Assembly (NCBI GenBank): GCA_963662245.2
Contig: CAXXVQ010000009.1
Coordinates: 248,001-312,000, forward strand
Length of the DNA: 64,000 nt
From: JAFGVL01 sp963662245
GTDB taxonomy: Bacteria > Bacteroidota > Bacteroidia > Bacteroidales > Paludibacteraceae
Direction of reading: 5' to 3'
Of this stretch, positions 1 through 9,271 are shown piece by piece (within the stretch, counting starts at the first letter, position 1; every line of letters begins with the position of its first letter). The notes under the pieces were generated by a model. That model saw nothing but the letters and a program-made list of their open reading frames with translations. It was not told the origin of the DNA and searched no databases. Made by a program: the position numbers and the translations under genes.

Positions 1-305
1 GTTTAGTGACCTGGTTATTTGGTGCTAGTTGGCAAAGGGCTGGGGAGTATTTACAATGTCTGCTGCCTTGGTTTTTTATTGCCATAATGTCTTCATCACT
101 ATCATTTATGCCAGCTGTTGCCGGAAAACAGTTTACAGCAATGGTACTTGAGATTCTCTATACTACTCTCCGAGTTTTAGCTTTATTTATCGGAGTTTGG
201 CAACAAGATATTAAATTGTCCATTTGCTTGTTTGCTGGGGTAAGTGCTATATTTGTTTCTGGACTATTAATTTGGTTCTTGTATTTATTAAAAACGAATA
301 AGTAA
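1..305 (+). CDS. Polysaccharide flippase (Wzx/MATE-like), C-terminal fragment
   Basis: The reading frame is open at the left edge of the window, so this is the last ~100 residues of a longer membrane protein. A GTG at position 6 could be read as a start, but the frame continues upstream of it. What is visible is three hydrophobic segments separated by short loops, ending in a short basic tail (LLKTNK), as in the C-terminus of polysaccharide exporters of the MATE/Wzx superfamily. Its stop overlaps the start of the following glycosyltransferase by one base (TAATG), which indicates translational coupling in a surface-polysaccharide operon. Assignment as a lipid-linked oligosaccharide flippase is an inference from this context and hydrophobicity; no substrate can be named. 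Confidence 0.6.
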   Translation, partial: LVTWLFGASWQRAGEYLQCLLPWFFIAIMSSSLSFMPAVAGKQFTAMVLEILYTTLRVLALFIGVWQQDIKLSICLFAGVSAIFVSGLLIWFLYLLKTNK

Positions 306-1468
306 TGAAAGTACTTCAACTTCCATCTTGGTATTTGCCCGAAGGCGGACATTTCTGTATGCATCAGAGTTTAGCTTTGATGGAGCAAGGCTTGGAAGTT
401 GATATTCTTGCTAATGTAGTTTTACCTTGGCGGACATATAAATGGCGTGTTTTTAAATATCCATTTTGTGCTTTTTATTGCAATGATTATGGCATCGCAA
501 CTTTTCGCTATTATTCTTGGCGATTGCCTTTTGCCGATACTTACAATATAAATTATTGGATAAAGAATACTGTTCAGCTTTTTGATAGATATCAATCAGA
601 AAAAGGTTTGCCGGATATTATTCATGTTCATAGCTCAATGTGGGGTGGAGTAGTTGCTGCAGAAATTAAGAAGAAATATGGTGTTCCGTATGTAATTACT
701 GAGCATAGAGGTATATTCGGTTTGTATTGTGATTATGCTAGAAATCAGTTTAAGCCATCTTATGATAAATTACTTTCTGAAGCTTTTTCAAATGCAGATT
801 ATATTATACCGGTCTCATCGCAATTGATGAATAAGATTAGCTCTTGTTTGGAGCATGAGGTGCCTGTGAGGGAAGTACATAATATGCTAGATACAGATTT
901 CTTTTATTCAATTACAAGAGAGAAGAAGCCAAATGAGTTTCGTTTCGTAAGTGTAAATGGCTTTTATCATGTGAAGGGATATGATGTGCTTCTAAATGCA
1001 TTTGATAAGCTGTGTGAGCTTAAAAAGAATGTTTCTTTAAGATTGGTAGGAGAAAATTTTGAGGTCTCGGCTTTTCAAGAAATTTTAGCTAAATGTAAGA
1101 ATAAGGATAAAATTAGTTTCTCTGGCGAATTAAATCGAAAAGGGGTGAGAACTGAGCTTTGGAATGCTGATGCCTTTGTGATAGCTAGTAGAGTAGAAGC
1201 ACAGTCAGTTGCTACGATTGAAGCTTTGGCAACAGGGCTGCCAATTGTAAGTACAGAGGTAAATCCATCTTCTATTGTTACTTCAAAATGTGGTTATCGT
1301 GTTCCAGTCGAGGATGTTAATGCTTTAGCCGAGGCAATGAATAATATGATTGAGGAATATGATTCATTTAATCAGCAAGAGATTGCTAATCACACAAAGG
1401 CAATTTTTAAGAAGGAATTAATTGCAAAGCAAATAATAGAGGTCTATGATGCTGTGTTAAGCAAATAA
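305..1468 (+). CDS. Glycosyltransferase family 4 (GT-B fold)
   Basis: A 387-residue protein of normal GT4 length. The N-terminal Rossmann half has the typical DIIHVHSSMWGG segment and the acceptor-side ITEHRG motif near residue 130. The C-terminal half has a glycosyltransferase family 1 core: FVSVNGFYHVKGYDVL (donor-domain start, with the K of the KG motif) and the E-x7-E-like element in ASRVEAQSVATIEALATG (residues ~300-315), which binds the sugar nucleotide. No signal peptide or membrane segment is visible, so it probably acts at the cytoplasmic face on a lipid-linked glycan. It overlaps the upstream flippase by one base and abuts a convergent gene directly after its stop. The sugar and linkage cannot be told from sequence. 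Confidence 0.88.
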   Translation: MKVLQLPSWYLPEGGHFCMHQSLALMEQGLEVDILANVVLPWRTYKWRVFKYPFCAFYCNDYGIATFRYYSWRLPFADTYNINYWIKNTVQLFDRYQSEKGLPDIIHVHSSMWGGVVAAEIKKKYGVPYVITEHRGIFGLYCDYARNQFKPSYDKLLSEAFSNADYIIPVSSQLMNKISSCLEHEVPVREVHNMLDTDFFYSITREKKPNEFRFVSVNGFYHVKGYDVLLNAFDKLCELKKNVSLRLVGENFEVSAFQEILAKCKNKDKISFSGELNRKGVRTELWNADAFVIASRVEAQSVATIEALATGLPIVSTEVNPSSIVTSKCGYRVPVEDVNALAEAMNNMIEEYDSFNQQEIANHTKAIFKKELIAKQIIEVYDAVLSK

Positions 1469-2440
1469 TTACATCTCCGGTTTTCTCATCAAATATTTTT
1501 TTACAAAATACATCAATGGTCTGTATATTGGACTCTTATACCAGCTCCATTCTCCATTATATTGAATTGTTTCGCCTTTAATTCCTTGTTTAAATAGGTA
1601 TACGCTATCTGCGTTTCCTCCAGGAAGGATTCTTCCAAAATCAAAATACTGTACATTTTTTTTAGCCAAATATTTCAATATAGATTCAATAAAAAAATAA
1701 GTAGAATTATTGCTTCTGCTTTCAGCAATATTTGCGGCCCATACATCAGTTGCTATGTCTTTGTTAATATGTATTATGCGAAAACATAGAGCTTTGCCAT
1801 CTTTGTTTTTTACGCAGAAGAGATGCATGTTTTCATCACTTAGCATTAAATTCAGTTGTTTGCTAGTAGCCGTTTGTGAAAAGTTCTTTAGTGATGTTAG
1901 TTCTTTATATGCAGCTTCAATTTGAGAAGTTATTTCGGAGGTTATGTTTACGATTTTTTCAAAATAAAGGTTTTCTTCTTTAGCCTTTTTTATATTTCGT
2001 ACCCAATTTCTGTTATATTGAAGTTTTTCTTTAGTCTTTACAAGTATTGATAATGGTATTGAAAATAGTCCAACTGGCTTCTTGAATCCTGATCTTCTTA
2101 AGCATATCTCATAGTCTGCAGAATATATCAGTGATGAATTAAGCTCAATCATGTCATATCCAAGTGTAGATAGTTGAGAATAAAATATGCAAAACTTTTG
2201 TTTATTTATGGTAAGATCTTTTATACATTCCCCTTCGATAAGGAGCATGGATAAGCCAAACATTTTTTTAATATGACCTAAACAAGCAATTTGAGGATTA
2301 GATAGATTGTCGACTAAGTAAATTGTAGATTCTTCTTTGTAAGGATAGCAAAACCCAACCCATCCTTCTGTTTGAGTGAATGGAATGTATTCAAAAGTTT
2401 TTGTTGCTTTGAAGAAGTCTGCTTTACTTATTAGTTGCAT
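1469..2440 (-). CDS. GNAT/FemAB-like acyltransferase (paralogue 1 of 3)
   Basis: A 323-residue cytosolic-looking protein with two weak GNAT lobes. The end of the second lobe reads YFDFGRILPGG followed by FKQGIKGE, the pattern seen in GNAT acetyltransferase_6/FemAB-type enzymes (a D/F-G strand then a K-x-G element). It is clearly paralogous to the next gene: the N-termini align (FFKAT..F..IPFTQTEGW) and the last 30 residues, starting YNGEWSWYKSPIYRPLMY, are almost the same. Enzymes of this group transfer amino-acyl or acyl groups to cell-wall precursors or to amino sugars of surface glycans; a role decorating the neighbouring polysaccharide is inferred only from context. The stop is adjacent to the stop of the convergent GT4 gene. 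Exact substrate unknown. Confidence 0.6.
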   Translation of the reverse strand: MQLISKADFFKATKTFEYIPFTQTEGWVGFCYPYKEESTIYLVDNLSNPQIACLGHIKKMFGLSMLLIEGECIKDLTINKQKFCIFYSQLSTLGYDMIELNSSLIYSADYEICLRRSGFKKPVGLFSIPLSILVKTKEKLQYNRNWVRNIKKAKEENLYFEKIVNITSEITSQIEAAYKELTSLKNFSQTATSKQLNLMLSDENMHLFCVKNKDGKALCFRIIHINKDIATDVWAANIAESRSNNSTYFFIESILKYLAKKNVQYFDFGRILPGGNADSVYLFKQGIKGETIQYNGEWSWYKSPIYRPLMYFVKKYLMRKPEM

Positions 2441-2450
2441 CTTAAGATTG

Positions 2451-3425
2451 TTATATTTCAGTTTTTCTTATCAGATATTTTTTAACTAAATACATCAAAG
2501 GTCTGTATATTGGACTCTTATACCAGCTCCATTCTCCATTATAAAGGACTCTTTCCGCTTTTATTCCATCTTTAAATAAGAATACACCATCTGAGCTGTG
2601 TGATGATGGTAAGAGTTTTTCCATGTCAAAATATTGATAGCCTTTTTCTTTTAAGTATTTAAATAATCTATCATACATGAAGAATGTAGCACCAGTATTT
2701 TTTGCATCTAAATTTTTTGCTGCATAAAGTAATCCTGCATGCTCATTTTTATGGTGGAAAATAATACCAGATGTTATTTGGTCTTTTTCATCAAGAACCA
2801 ACCCTAAAGAAAAGTCTTTTGTTTTGAGCATTCTATAAAATGGCTCATGATTTAGTTTGTGAGATAAACCTTTGTCTTCAGTAAACTGATTGTAGAAGTC
2901 TACAAAATCATACACTAACTGTTCACTAGGTGTATTCTCAACAATAAAACTTAAATCATAATTTTCTGATTTAGTAAGATTGCGTTTCCAGTTGCTGTTG
3001 TATGTAATCGGTTCTTGAAGATTTATCCAGTTAGAAAATGGTATTGAGAACATTCCAATAGGGCGCATAAATCCAGCTCGTCTGATCCCAATTTCAAATT
3101 CAAAGCTATAATGTGTGTTACAGACAACTTCCACCATATCATAGCCAAGGTCTTTAATATGTTCGAAGAAATGCTTAATTGAGGATGCCTTGTATAGTGT
3201 GTATTTAAAGCACAGGCTTTCTATTAGTAATAGTTCCTTATTGAAGGTCTTCTTAATATGACACATGCAAGCGATTCGCGAATCTGAAAGATTGTCCACT
3301 AGATATAATACTTCATTCTTATCTTCGGACTCTGTATAAGTAAGCCATCCTTGTGTTTGTGTATATGGAACTTGTTTGAAATCTAGAATGGTTTGAAAAA
3401 ATGTATGTTTATCTATGATTTGCAT
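2451..3425 (-). CDS. GNAT/FemAB-like acyltransferase (paralogue 2 of 3)
   Basis: A 324-residue paralogue of the gene 10 bp downstream (1469-2440). The same layout is visible: VPYTQTQGWLTY near the start, YLVDNLSDSRIACMCHIKK around residues 40-60, the GFMRPIGMFSIPFS segment near 120-135, and YFDMEKLLPSSHSSDG then FKDGIKAERV at the end of the second GNAT lobe. The final 30 residues match the paralogue almost exactly, also in DNA, which points to a recent tandem duplication or gene conversion. Its 5-prime end overlaps the 3-prime end of the upstream third copy by 17 bp, so the three are one operon read leftwards. Function is inferred as acyl or aminoacyl transfer in envelope glycan modification. 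Confidence 0.6.
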   Translation of the reverse strand: MQIIDKHTFFQTILDFKQVPYTQTQGWLTYTESEDKNEVLYLVDNLSDSRIACMCHIKKTFNKELLLIESLCFKYTLYKASSIKHFFEHIKDLGYDMVEVVCNTHYSFEFEIGIRRAGFMRPIGMFSIPFSNWINLQEPITYNSNWKRNLTKSENYDLSFIVENTPSEQLVYDFVDFYNQFTEDKGLSHKLNHEPFYRMLKTKDFSLGLVLDEKDQITSGIIFHHKNEHAGLLYAAKNLDAKNTGATFFMYDRLFKYLKEKGYQYFDMEKLLPSSHSSDGVFLFKDGIKAERVLYNGEWSWYKSPIYRPLMYLVKKYLIRKTEI

Positions 3426-4383
3426 AAATAGTTTTCATTTTAAGGAAAAAAGACAACAGTGCTGAATTACTTTTTTGTATTGTAAAATATTGAACTTGTT
3501 CTGCTCCAAACTGTTGGAATGAGCGAGCAACTCCTTCAATCATACTCCCTTCAAAGTCAAAGTTCTTAGTCTTATCAGATAAAAATTTTAGTCCTTCCCA
3601 AACAACTCTTGTAGATGCGCCACTTGCATTATTTCTTCGGTCAAATGCAGTAATAAGGTTATATGCACTGTCTTTGTCCCAAACAAATAATGAGGCTGCA
3701 TGAAGCTTGTTTTCTTTATCTCTTATTCCTATTATTTGCGCTTGTTTTCTTTTAATGCCTGAACTATAAATTGAGCTTAAAAGAGTATTTAAATATACTA
3801 TTTTTTTCTTTTTATCTTGTAAGCATTGAGTATGAAAATTATATAAATCGTTATCAGTAAGACAAAAATCCAGAACGAACTCATCTAGTGTTTTCTTAAT
3901 TTGTTTCTTTTTCGCATGGTTAAATGCTTCAAATACTTTATCCGGATTTGATATGTCTTTAATGATGTATGTATATTTTGTTGTTTGTTCGTATCCTTGC
4001 CAGTAGAACGGTTGCCAATTCGTTATACTACAATGGAATGATTGTGAGTAATAGTTGTATTTTTTCTTTTCAAGTTGCTGGATTAATTCATCCATCACTT
4101 TTTTTTCAAGGCTTAACTTCTGACTAGAGTCTGATTCATCTGGGTAGTCAATCCATACTCCATTGTATTGAGTCAGTTGTGGTTGCAATATGAATTTGTA
4201 TCCCATTTTTGTTATCCAATGAAATACTAGAACTCCAATAATTTTATCATCTTTTTCAGAAAGAAGTACATCCCATTCTTTGCTATTAATACATACTGCA
4301 TCCATCCACCAAGCTTGCATAAATAGAGGGATGGGTTTTTCTTGACAAAGAAGTCTGTATTTTTCTTTATTAGAGAGCATCAT
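3409..4383 (-). CDS. GNAT acetyltransferase_6/FemAB-like protein (member 3 of the trio)
   Basis: A 324-residue protein, first in a leftward operon of three GNAT/FemAB-like genes. The clearest signature is at the C-terminal lobe: FDFEGSMIEGVARSFQQFGA (residues ~275-295), which matches the GxM..G....F..FGA ending of GNAT 'acetyltransferase_6' proteins. The N-terminal lobe contains FMQAWWMDAVC and a PQLTQYNGVW segment, both common in this family when it acts on extracellular-glycan precursors. It is more diverged than the two downstream copies and lacks their shared tail. Two ATG codons stand in tandem at the start; either could be used. Divergent from comF, 57 bp away, so the gap at 4384-4440 should hold both promoters. 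Function is inferred. Confidence 0.65.
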   Translation of the reverse strand: MMLSNKEKYRLLCQEKPIPLFMQAWWMDAVCINSKEWDVLLSEKDDKIIGVLVFHWITKMGYKFILQPQLTQYNGVWIDYPDESDSSQKLSLEKKVMDELIQQLEKKKYNYYSQSFHCSITNWQPFYWQGYEQTTKYTYIIKDISNPDKVFEAFNHAKKKQIKKTLDEFVLDFCLTDNDLYNFHTQCLQDKKKKIVYLNTLLSSIYSSGIKRKQAQIIGIRDKENKLHAASLFVWDKDSAYNLITAFDRRNNASGASTRVVWEGLKFLSDKTKNFDFEGSMIEGVARSFQQFGAEQVQYFTIQKSNSALLSFFLKMKTIYANHR

Positions 4384-4440
4384 CTGTTAAAAACATTACT
4401 TTTACAAAATTAACTTAAATTTTAAGATAGCCATATTTCC

Positions 4441-5139
4441 ATGAGAGTAACTTCCTTATTTAGCGATTTTATAGGACTTCTATATCCAAAAAACTGTTTG
4501 TTATGTGGAGATAGCTTAGTTAAATCTGAGCAGCATATATGTATGTTTTGTTTACATAATTTGCCATATGCTAATGTGTATTTTGCTAAAGATAATTATG
4601 TAGAAAAAAGATTTTGGGGAAAAGTAAATGTTGAGAAAGCATCGGCTTATTTAGTGTTTGAGAAAGGGAACTCAGTTCAGAAGCTTATACATCAATTAAA
4701 ATATAAAGGGCAAAAGGAGCTAGGTAACTATTTAGGGAAGCTTATAGCAATTGATTTTGTGGCGAAAGATGACAAGTTAGAGTTTGATTATATTGTTCCG
4801 GTTCCATTGCATAAAAGAAGGTATAAAAATAGAGGGTATAACCAAAGTGAACATCTAGCGCTTGGAATAGCCTCAGTTCTTAATATTCCCGTTGACACAA
4901 AATCACTTGTAAGAGTCAGCCAAAAAGAAACTCAAACGAGGAAGTCTGTGTATGACAGATGGCAAAATATTTCGAATGTGTTTGAGTTGATTGATAGAAA
5001 AATATTTGATGGAAAGCACATTTTGCTAGTTGATGATGTTTTAACAACGGGATCAACTTTAGAAGCTTGTGTTGTTACTTTACAAGAAACAGAGAATATT
5101 AAGGTTTCAGTGTTGGCTTTAGCCACAGCAAACCATTAA
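4441..5139 (+). CDS. comF: ComF-family phosphoribosyltransferase-like protein
   Basis: A 232-residue protein with the two-part ComF layout. An N-terminal zinc-ribbon-like part (residues ~15-45) has two CxxC pairs, NCLLCGD and ICMFCLHNLP. The C-terminal part is a phosphoribosyltransferase domain with the invariant loop YNQSEHLA (residues ~138-146) and the PRPP-binding signature ILLVDDVLTTGSTLEAC (~195-212). Family members are needed for uptake of single-stranded DNA in naturally competent bacteria (ComF/GntX); in most Bacteroidota the role is untested. The gene stands alone between divergent and convergent neighbours. ATG at 4441 gives the normal family length. Confidence 0.93.
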   Translation: MRVTSLFSDFIGLLYPKNCLLCGDSLVKSEQHICMFCLHNLPYANVYFAKDNYVEKRFWGKVNVEKASAYLVFEKGNSVQKLIHQLKYKGQKELGNYLGKLIAIDFVAKDDKLEFDYIVPVPLHKRRYKNRGYNQSEHLALGIASVLNIPVDTKSLVRVSQKETQTRKSVYDRWQNISNVFELIDRKIFDGKHILLVDDVLTTGSTLEACVVTLQETENIKVSVLALATANH

Positions 5140-5148
5140 TGATTTATA

Positions 5149-7842
5149 TTACAACACGATTTTCTTTGTTTCTACCCCTTTTTCAGATACGACCTTAACA
5201 ATAAAGATGTTGCCAGGCTGGTTAATTGATACTGTTTCTGAGGTGTTGCTAAGTGCAGTTTTTCTAGCAATCAATTGTCCAAGTGCATTATAAACTAAAA
5301 TCTCTAATGTTTTATTGTCAGGTGATGTTATTACATGTACATCTTTGTTTGCATCAGTATAAATTTGGATTTCTGATGTAGAAGTTTGATTGTCATCTGT
5401 AACAGTTGCATTTCTAAATTGAAGGAATAGGCTTCCTTCTCCATTGCTGCCATCATAGTTGTACGCGTAATTGCTATTGTTTTTTAGGTCAATATCTTCA
5501 CCAGTTGTGGTATTTATTAACCTAATTTCAATTCCATCAAAAGTTTCTACCCCTTCAAAGTCTAAGTTAACAGTGTCTTTAATTCCACTTTTAATTCCTA
5601 CCGGAATCATACAAGGGAAATTGTTGATTTGATTGATGTCAAGAGCTTTTTGACCAACAATGGTATATACTTCAGGAACTTCTTCTAGTTGTGAACAAAG
5701 TTTACATACATCAATATTATCAAATGTGTTTGTTGCATTTTTATTTACAACGATTGCACTAGAACTTTTAGCCTTTTTATTTGCAGCCTCAATATACATT
5801 GTGTTTTGTTTAGTTCTAGCCGCCTTTAGAGTGACATCACCATTAGGAGTGAAGTCACTAAGTCTAATAATTAAATCCCCATCTTGTAAAGCATTAACTA
5901 CAAATGATTTCATTGGAGGAATCTTTAAGCTAAGACCTTCAACACTTGAGCCTGATGTTACACCTGAAGTAGTTATAGTTCCAAAGGTTTCTCCATTCCA
6001 GAATTGTATGTAGTCTGAAATAAGTGGGTAATTATTAGTGTATAAGGAATTAAAGTCAAGTTGAGACATTAATGGGTTTCCAATAAGGTTTAGTCCTGCT
6101 GTAACTGGTATTATTATGCTGTCAAGTTCGTTCGATTCATTTTCCATTGCAAAGCGATATGCTTTTGCTGAGTCTTTGTCCATTGTTTGTGCTAAAGAAG
6201 GATAAAGTTTTCCTGTAAAGCTACTGTATGGAATAGCTGCCCTTACAAGTGATCCATCTTCATTTGTTTTTGGGAATACAATAACAGTATCTCCATAGCT
6301 ATTGGTAAATCCATTAGGAAAGTTCCAAGAAGTTGAGTCAATAAGGAAGGCAAAACCTTCACCAGGTTCAAGGTCTTCAGTTAAGCTTCCAAATGATTTT
6401 GTAAAGTCACCTGTTACTGTGTAGGTGCTACTAAAGGTTCCTACACTAGCATTTGAGGTGCCAAATAACTTCATCTCAGCAATAGGAGCGCCATTGAAAT
6501 AGTAATCACCAGAATACATTTCTTTTAATGGTGTAGTAAGCAAATACCACTTGTTTCTTTTTAAATCTGTTTGAACAAATGCTCTTTCATAATCTAAATT
6601 CTCAAGCCCATAAATAGATGTTTCTGGTCTGAATATAATTGTGCCAACTATTGCAGTTGTTGTTGAAATGTCTGGAAAATTGTTTGTGCTATCAATAAAA
6701 ACTACCGAGCAACCACCAGGTTTAGATGAACTCCAATTGTTGTCGTCATCCCAATCTGAACTTACTGCACCTGTCCAAGTCGTTGTGTCTGGAGCAACAA
6801 TAACATCTACTTTTGTTCTAGAATTAGAGGTACACCCATTGTATTCAACTTCATAATAATATGATGTCGTGGTATCTATTGAACTTGTAGTGTATGTGTC
6901 TCCTGTATTTAATAAGATTCCATTAGAAGCTTGGTCATACCAAGTAATATTTGTGCCTGTAGAATCTGAAACGGCACTAAATGTTGCAGTACCTTTTCCA
7001 CATAAATATGCATCAGAAACGGTAACATTAGGGAGAGTTCCTGCTACTGTTATATCAATGTTGCTTGCTCCATTACATGTTGTGTAACTGATTGTAGTTG
7101 TTCCATTTGCAATTGCCGTAATAACACCAGTGCTGCTAATTGTGGCAACATTAGTATTGCTGCTAGCCCAAGTGCCGCCGTATGGAAGACATTTAAGTGT
7201 ATCAGTGGCATTCATACATAAGGTGCTTGGCCCTGTAATTTTTTTTACACCAGAAACCATTATGTTGTCTATGTAATATTCATCACCATCAGCAGTATTC
7301 CCGCCTTTAATTTTTATTTTTAGATCAGATAGTGCATCTATGTATATTTCAGGAGTAATGAAGTTGTATGTAGCATTTTTATCTCCTCCATATAGGTTTC
7401 CAAATTCTATCCAACTCATTCCACCATTAAGGCTGTAGTATAAGATCAGTTTATCTGTATTTCCGCATACATCTGAGCCATCAGTACCTGGAGTCATATC
7501 TATGCCAGTTAAATATGACAAGTTTGATTGTCTTAATCCTTGTAGGTCTTTTCCTCCAATAGAAATTCCTAATGATATTTTAATATATTGATAAGCAGAT
7601 ACATCTATAGATTCAGTCTCAATGTAATTGTCATTATCTCCATTTACACAATCATTTGTATTTCCTTCAATATCATTGATTGTAAATTTTTGAGAATATA
7701 CGCCCCAGAAACTTTTTCCTATTTTTTGTAATTGAGATTCTGATTCTGGTTCAGTATAACTGCTAACAAATTTTGAGGATGATTGTGTTCCATTACTATA
7801 ATTGTCAAAATCTTCTAGCCAGATATAAGAGCAATCGACCAC
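5149..7842 (-). CDS. T9SS-sorted Ig-like surface protein, C-terminal fragment of a frameshifted gene
   Basis: This 897-residue reading frame has no signal peptide and begins in mid-domain (a GTG is its first possible start). It is the downstream part of one gene whose N-terminus is at 7955-9094; the two join in frame if one base is removed at 7969-7971. Visible in order: a jelly-roll-like domain (~1-200), a Big_2/Ig-like repeat (~205-265, ATISSTGVITAIANGTTTI), a second Ig-like repeat (~270-350), a WTGAVSSDWDDDNNWS segment (~355-370), a long module starting ETSIYGLENLDYERAF, and a T9SS type A sorting domain in the last ~75 residues (LEILVYNALGQLIARK ... IFIVKV). From residue ~408 it is nearly identical to the C-terminus of the next gene upstream. 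An intact protein would be exported and anchored to the cell surface or released; its ligand is unknown. Confidence 0.75.
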   Translation of the reverse strand: MVDCSYIWLEDFDNYSNGTQSSSKFVSSYTEPESESQLQKIGKSFWGVYSQKFTINDIEGNTNDCVNGDNDNYIETESIDVSAYQYIKISLGISIGGKDLQGLRQSNLSYLTGIDMTPGTDGSDVCGNTDKLILYYSLNGGMSWIEFGNLYGGDKNATYNFITPEIYIDALSDLKIKIKGGNTADGDEYYIDNIMVSGVKKITGPSTLCMNATDTLKCLPYGGTWASSNTNVATISSTGVITAIANGTTTISYTTCNGASNIDITVAGTLPNVTVSDAYLCGKGTATFSAVSDSTGTNITWYDQASNGILLNTGDTYTTSSIDTTTSYYYEVEYNGCTSNSRTKVDVIVAPDTTTWTGAVSSDWDDDNNWSSSKPGGCSVVFIDSTNNFPDISTTTAIVGTIIFRPETSIYGLENLDYERAFVQTDLKRNKWYLLTTPLKEMYSGDYYFNGAPIAEMKLFGTSNASVGTFSSTYTVTGDFTKSFGSLTEDLEPGEGFAFLIDSTSWNFPNGFTNSYGDTVIVFPKTNEDGSLVRAAIPYSSFTGKLYPSLAQTMDKDSAKAYRFAMENESNELDSIIIPVTAGLNLIGNPLMSQLDFNSLYTNNYPLISDYIQFWNGETFGTITTSGVTSGSSVEGLSLKIPPMKSFVVNALQDGDLIIRLSDFTPNGDVTLKAARTKQNTMYIEAANKKAKSSSAIVVNKNATNTFDNIDVCKLCSQLEEVPEVYTIVGQKALDINQINNFPCMIPVGIKSGIKDTVNLDFEGVETFDGIEIRLINTTTGEDIDLKNNSNYAYNYDGSNGEGSLFLQFRNATVTDDNQTSTSEIQIYTDANKDVHVITSPDNKTLEILVYNALGQLIARKTALSNTSETVSINQPGNIFIVKVVSEKGVETKKIVL

Positions 7843-7954
7843 AACTCCATCTAAAGTAACTTGTGTAGTTGTCCAAGTACCTCCTCCTGTTATTGTAAGT
7901 GTTTCATAGTAGGTGTTTATTGATAAGTTAGACTTAAGTCTAACATATATTTTT

Positions 7955-9094
7955 TTACTTATTGAGGTGGGTGCTCGGTGTAATTGTGATAGATGAAGTA
8001 AATCCCGAAGTTGAATCCAGACTTATTTCATAGTCAGATGGAGTAGTGATAACTATATTATCTGTAGTTAAATTTCCTCCGAATAGTGTAAAGCTTTGCG
8101 TTTCACTAGGTCCAAGTTCTGATTGAGAATAAATAAAATCGTTAACAGTTGATTTGTCTGTATTTAGGAATGGTGATGGGTTTGAAGCAACTGTTCCAAT
8201 TATAATAAAATCCTCTTCGTTTTGATAATTATTTAAATACCAATTTCCTGAGGATGAACTTGCCCCCCATAGTAAGAGTCTAAATTTAACTGTTGTATTG
8301 GCATCAATGTTTTGCATATTTGCAATAGAAGTTAATGCTATACTTGCTTGTAAGTTTCCTGAAGAAGAGTAATTGTTTCCCCATGTGATGCTGCTGCCAA
8401 TATTTGTGTAAGTAGCTCCACCGTTTTTAGAATATTGCCATTGCCCATATGCTGCTCCATCAGATGTTCTTTGAATATTGTACGCTCTTATGGTATCTAA
8501 ATAAAGAATGTATCCAGCATTTGGTTTAAGGGTGAAAGTGATGTAGTCTTGATATAAATTGGTAGCTTGACTTATATTATTTCCAACCATATCGGTTCCC
8601 CCCCAGGCGTTGTTTGTTGCTGATCCACTTGTGAGTACACCTATGCCCCTAGCAAGTCCTCCTACAGTTAGGTTACTATTAGATTTTGTTGCTGTTAATG
8701 GGCTACTTCCATAGTTTGTTAAGCCATTAAAGTCCCAAGCTGCTATAATGTTCCCATCTACGATTGATTGAAATACAGCATCATAAAATTCATTAATCAT
8801 TGCTTGAGTTAATGTCCCATTTGATTTGGCAGTATTTAAGTTGTCAAACCATTTTTGAAGTGTTGTATTGTTAATTATAGAGTATACTGTAGATTGACCA
8901 ATGTAATCTGTAAAGCCCCAAGTAAAACTGCCAGCCATGCCTTCCCAGTCAAAATACCAATATGTGTTTGTCCAGTAGTTGTTATTTTGAAACCATTGAA
9001 TCATAGCTGACTTGCCAGTACTATTAATGGTATAACTGAACCCAGTTATATTGATGGTAAGAATAAGTGATAATATGAGTAGAAATTTCTTCAT
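7955..9094 (-). CDS. T9SS surface protein, N-terminal fragment of the same frameshifted gene
   Basis: A 379-residue frame beginning with a clear Sec signal peptide (MKKFLLILSLILTINITGFS). It contains an N-terminal ~90-residue region rich in W and Y, then a jelly-roll/discoidin-like segment (residues ~95-300: IIAAWDFNGL, YILYLDTIRAYNIQRTSDG, FRLLLWGASSSSGNWY). It ends inside a typical T9SS-associated repeat, DYEISLDSTSGFTSSI, and then runs into a premature stop after eight foreign residues (TPSTHLNK). Reading one base further along, the expected continuation TSISKKIYVRLKSNLS appears and runs directly into the 5149-7842 frame. Together they would encode about 1,315 residues. No sorting domain lies in this fragment, so alone it would be secreted only to the periplasm. 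Confidence 0.75.
   Translation of the reverse strand: MKKFLLILSLILTINITGFSYTINSTGKSAMIQWFQNNNYWTNTYWYFDWEGMAGSFTWGFTDYIGQSTVYSIINNTTLQKWFDNLNTAKSNGTLTQAMINEFYDAVFQSIVDGNIIAAWDFNGLTNYGSSPLTATKSNSNLTVGGLARGIGVLTSGSATNNAWGGTDMVGNNISQATNLYQDYITFTLKPNAGYILYLDTIRAYNIQRTSDGAAYGQWQYSKNGGATYTNIGSSITWGNNYSSSGNLQASIALTSIANMQNIDANTTVKFRLLLWGASSSSGNWYLNNYQNEEDFIIIGTVASNPSPFLNTDKSTVNDFIYSQSELGPSETQSFTLFGGNLTTDNIVITTPSDYEISLDSTSGFTSSITITPSTHLNK
7966..7974 (-). other. Frameshift site splitting the T9SS gene 5149-9094
   Basis: On the minus strand the frame reads ACA CCG AGC ACC CAC CTC AAT AAG TAA. Dropping one C of the CCC run (plus-strand GGG at 7969-7971) restores ACC TCA ATA AGT AAA AAA, that is T-S-I-S-K-K, the usual continuation of this T9SS-associated repeat. 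From there the open frame continues without interruption through 7842 to the stop at 5149. The lesion is one extra base, either a real mutation or a sequencing/assembly error. Confidence 0.85.
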
Positions 9095-9220
9095 TTGAAC
9101 ATTTAAAAATAAGAATAATTCAAGTGTGCAAAAATAGTGAATTTATAAATCAAACATATGTGATTAAGGCTTTTTTTATTTATTAAGCTGTGAAATTCAG
9201 TAACTTAAATGATGTGAAAT

Positions 9221-9252
9221 AAAAAATGGGAAGCAAAATTGGCTTCCCATTG
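9221..9252 (-). terminator. Intrinsic terminator of the 9272-12817 gene
   Basis: On the minus strand ATGGGAAGC pairs with GCTTCCCAT around a short loop and is followed by a T-rich run (TTTTTTATTT). It lies 20 bp after the stop of the T9SS gene at 9272. Confidence 0.85.
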
Positions 9253-9271
9253 GTATTTTATGTATGTGAAT

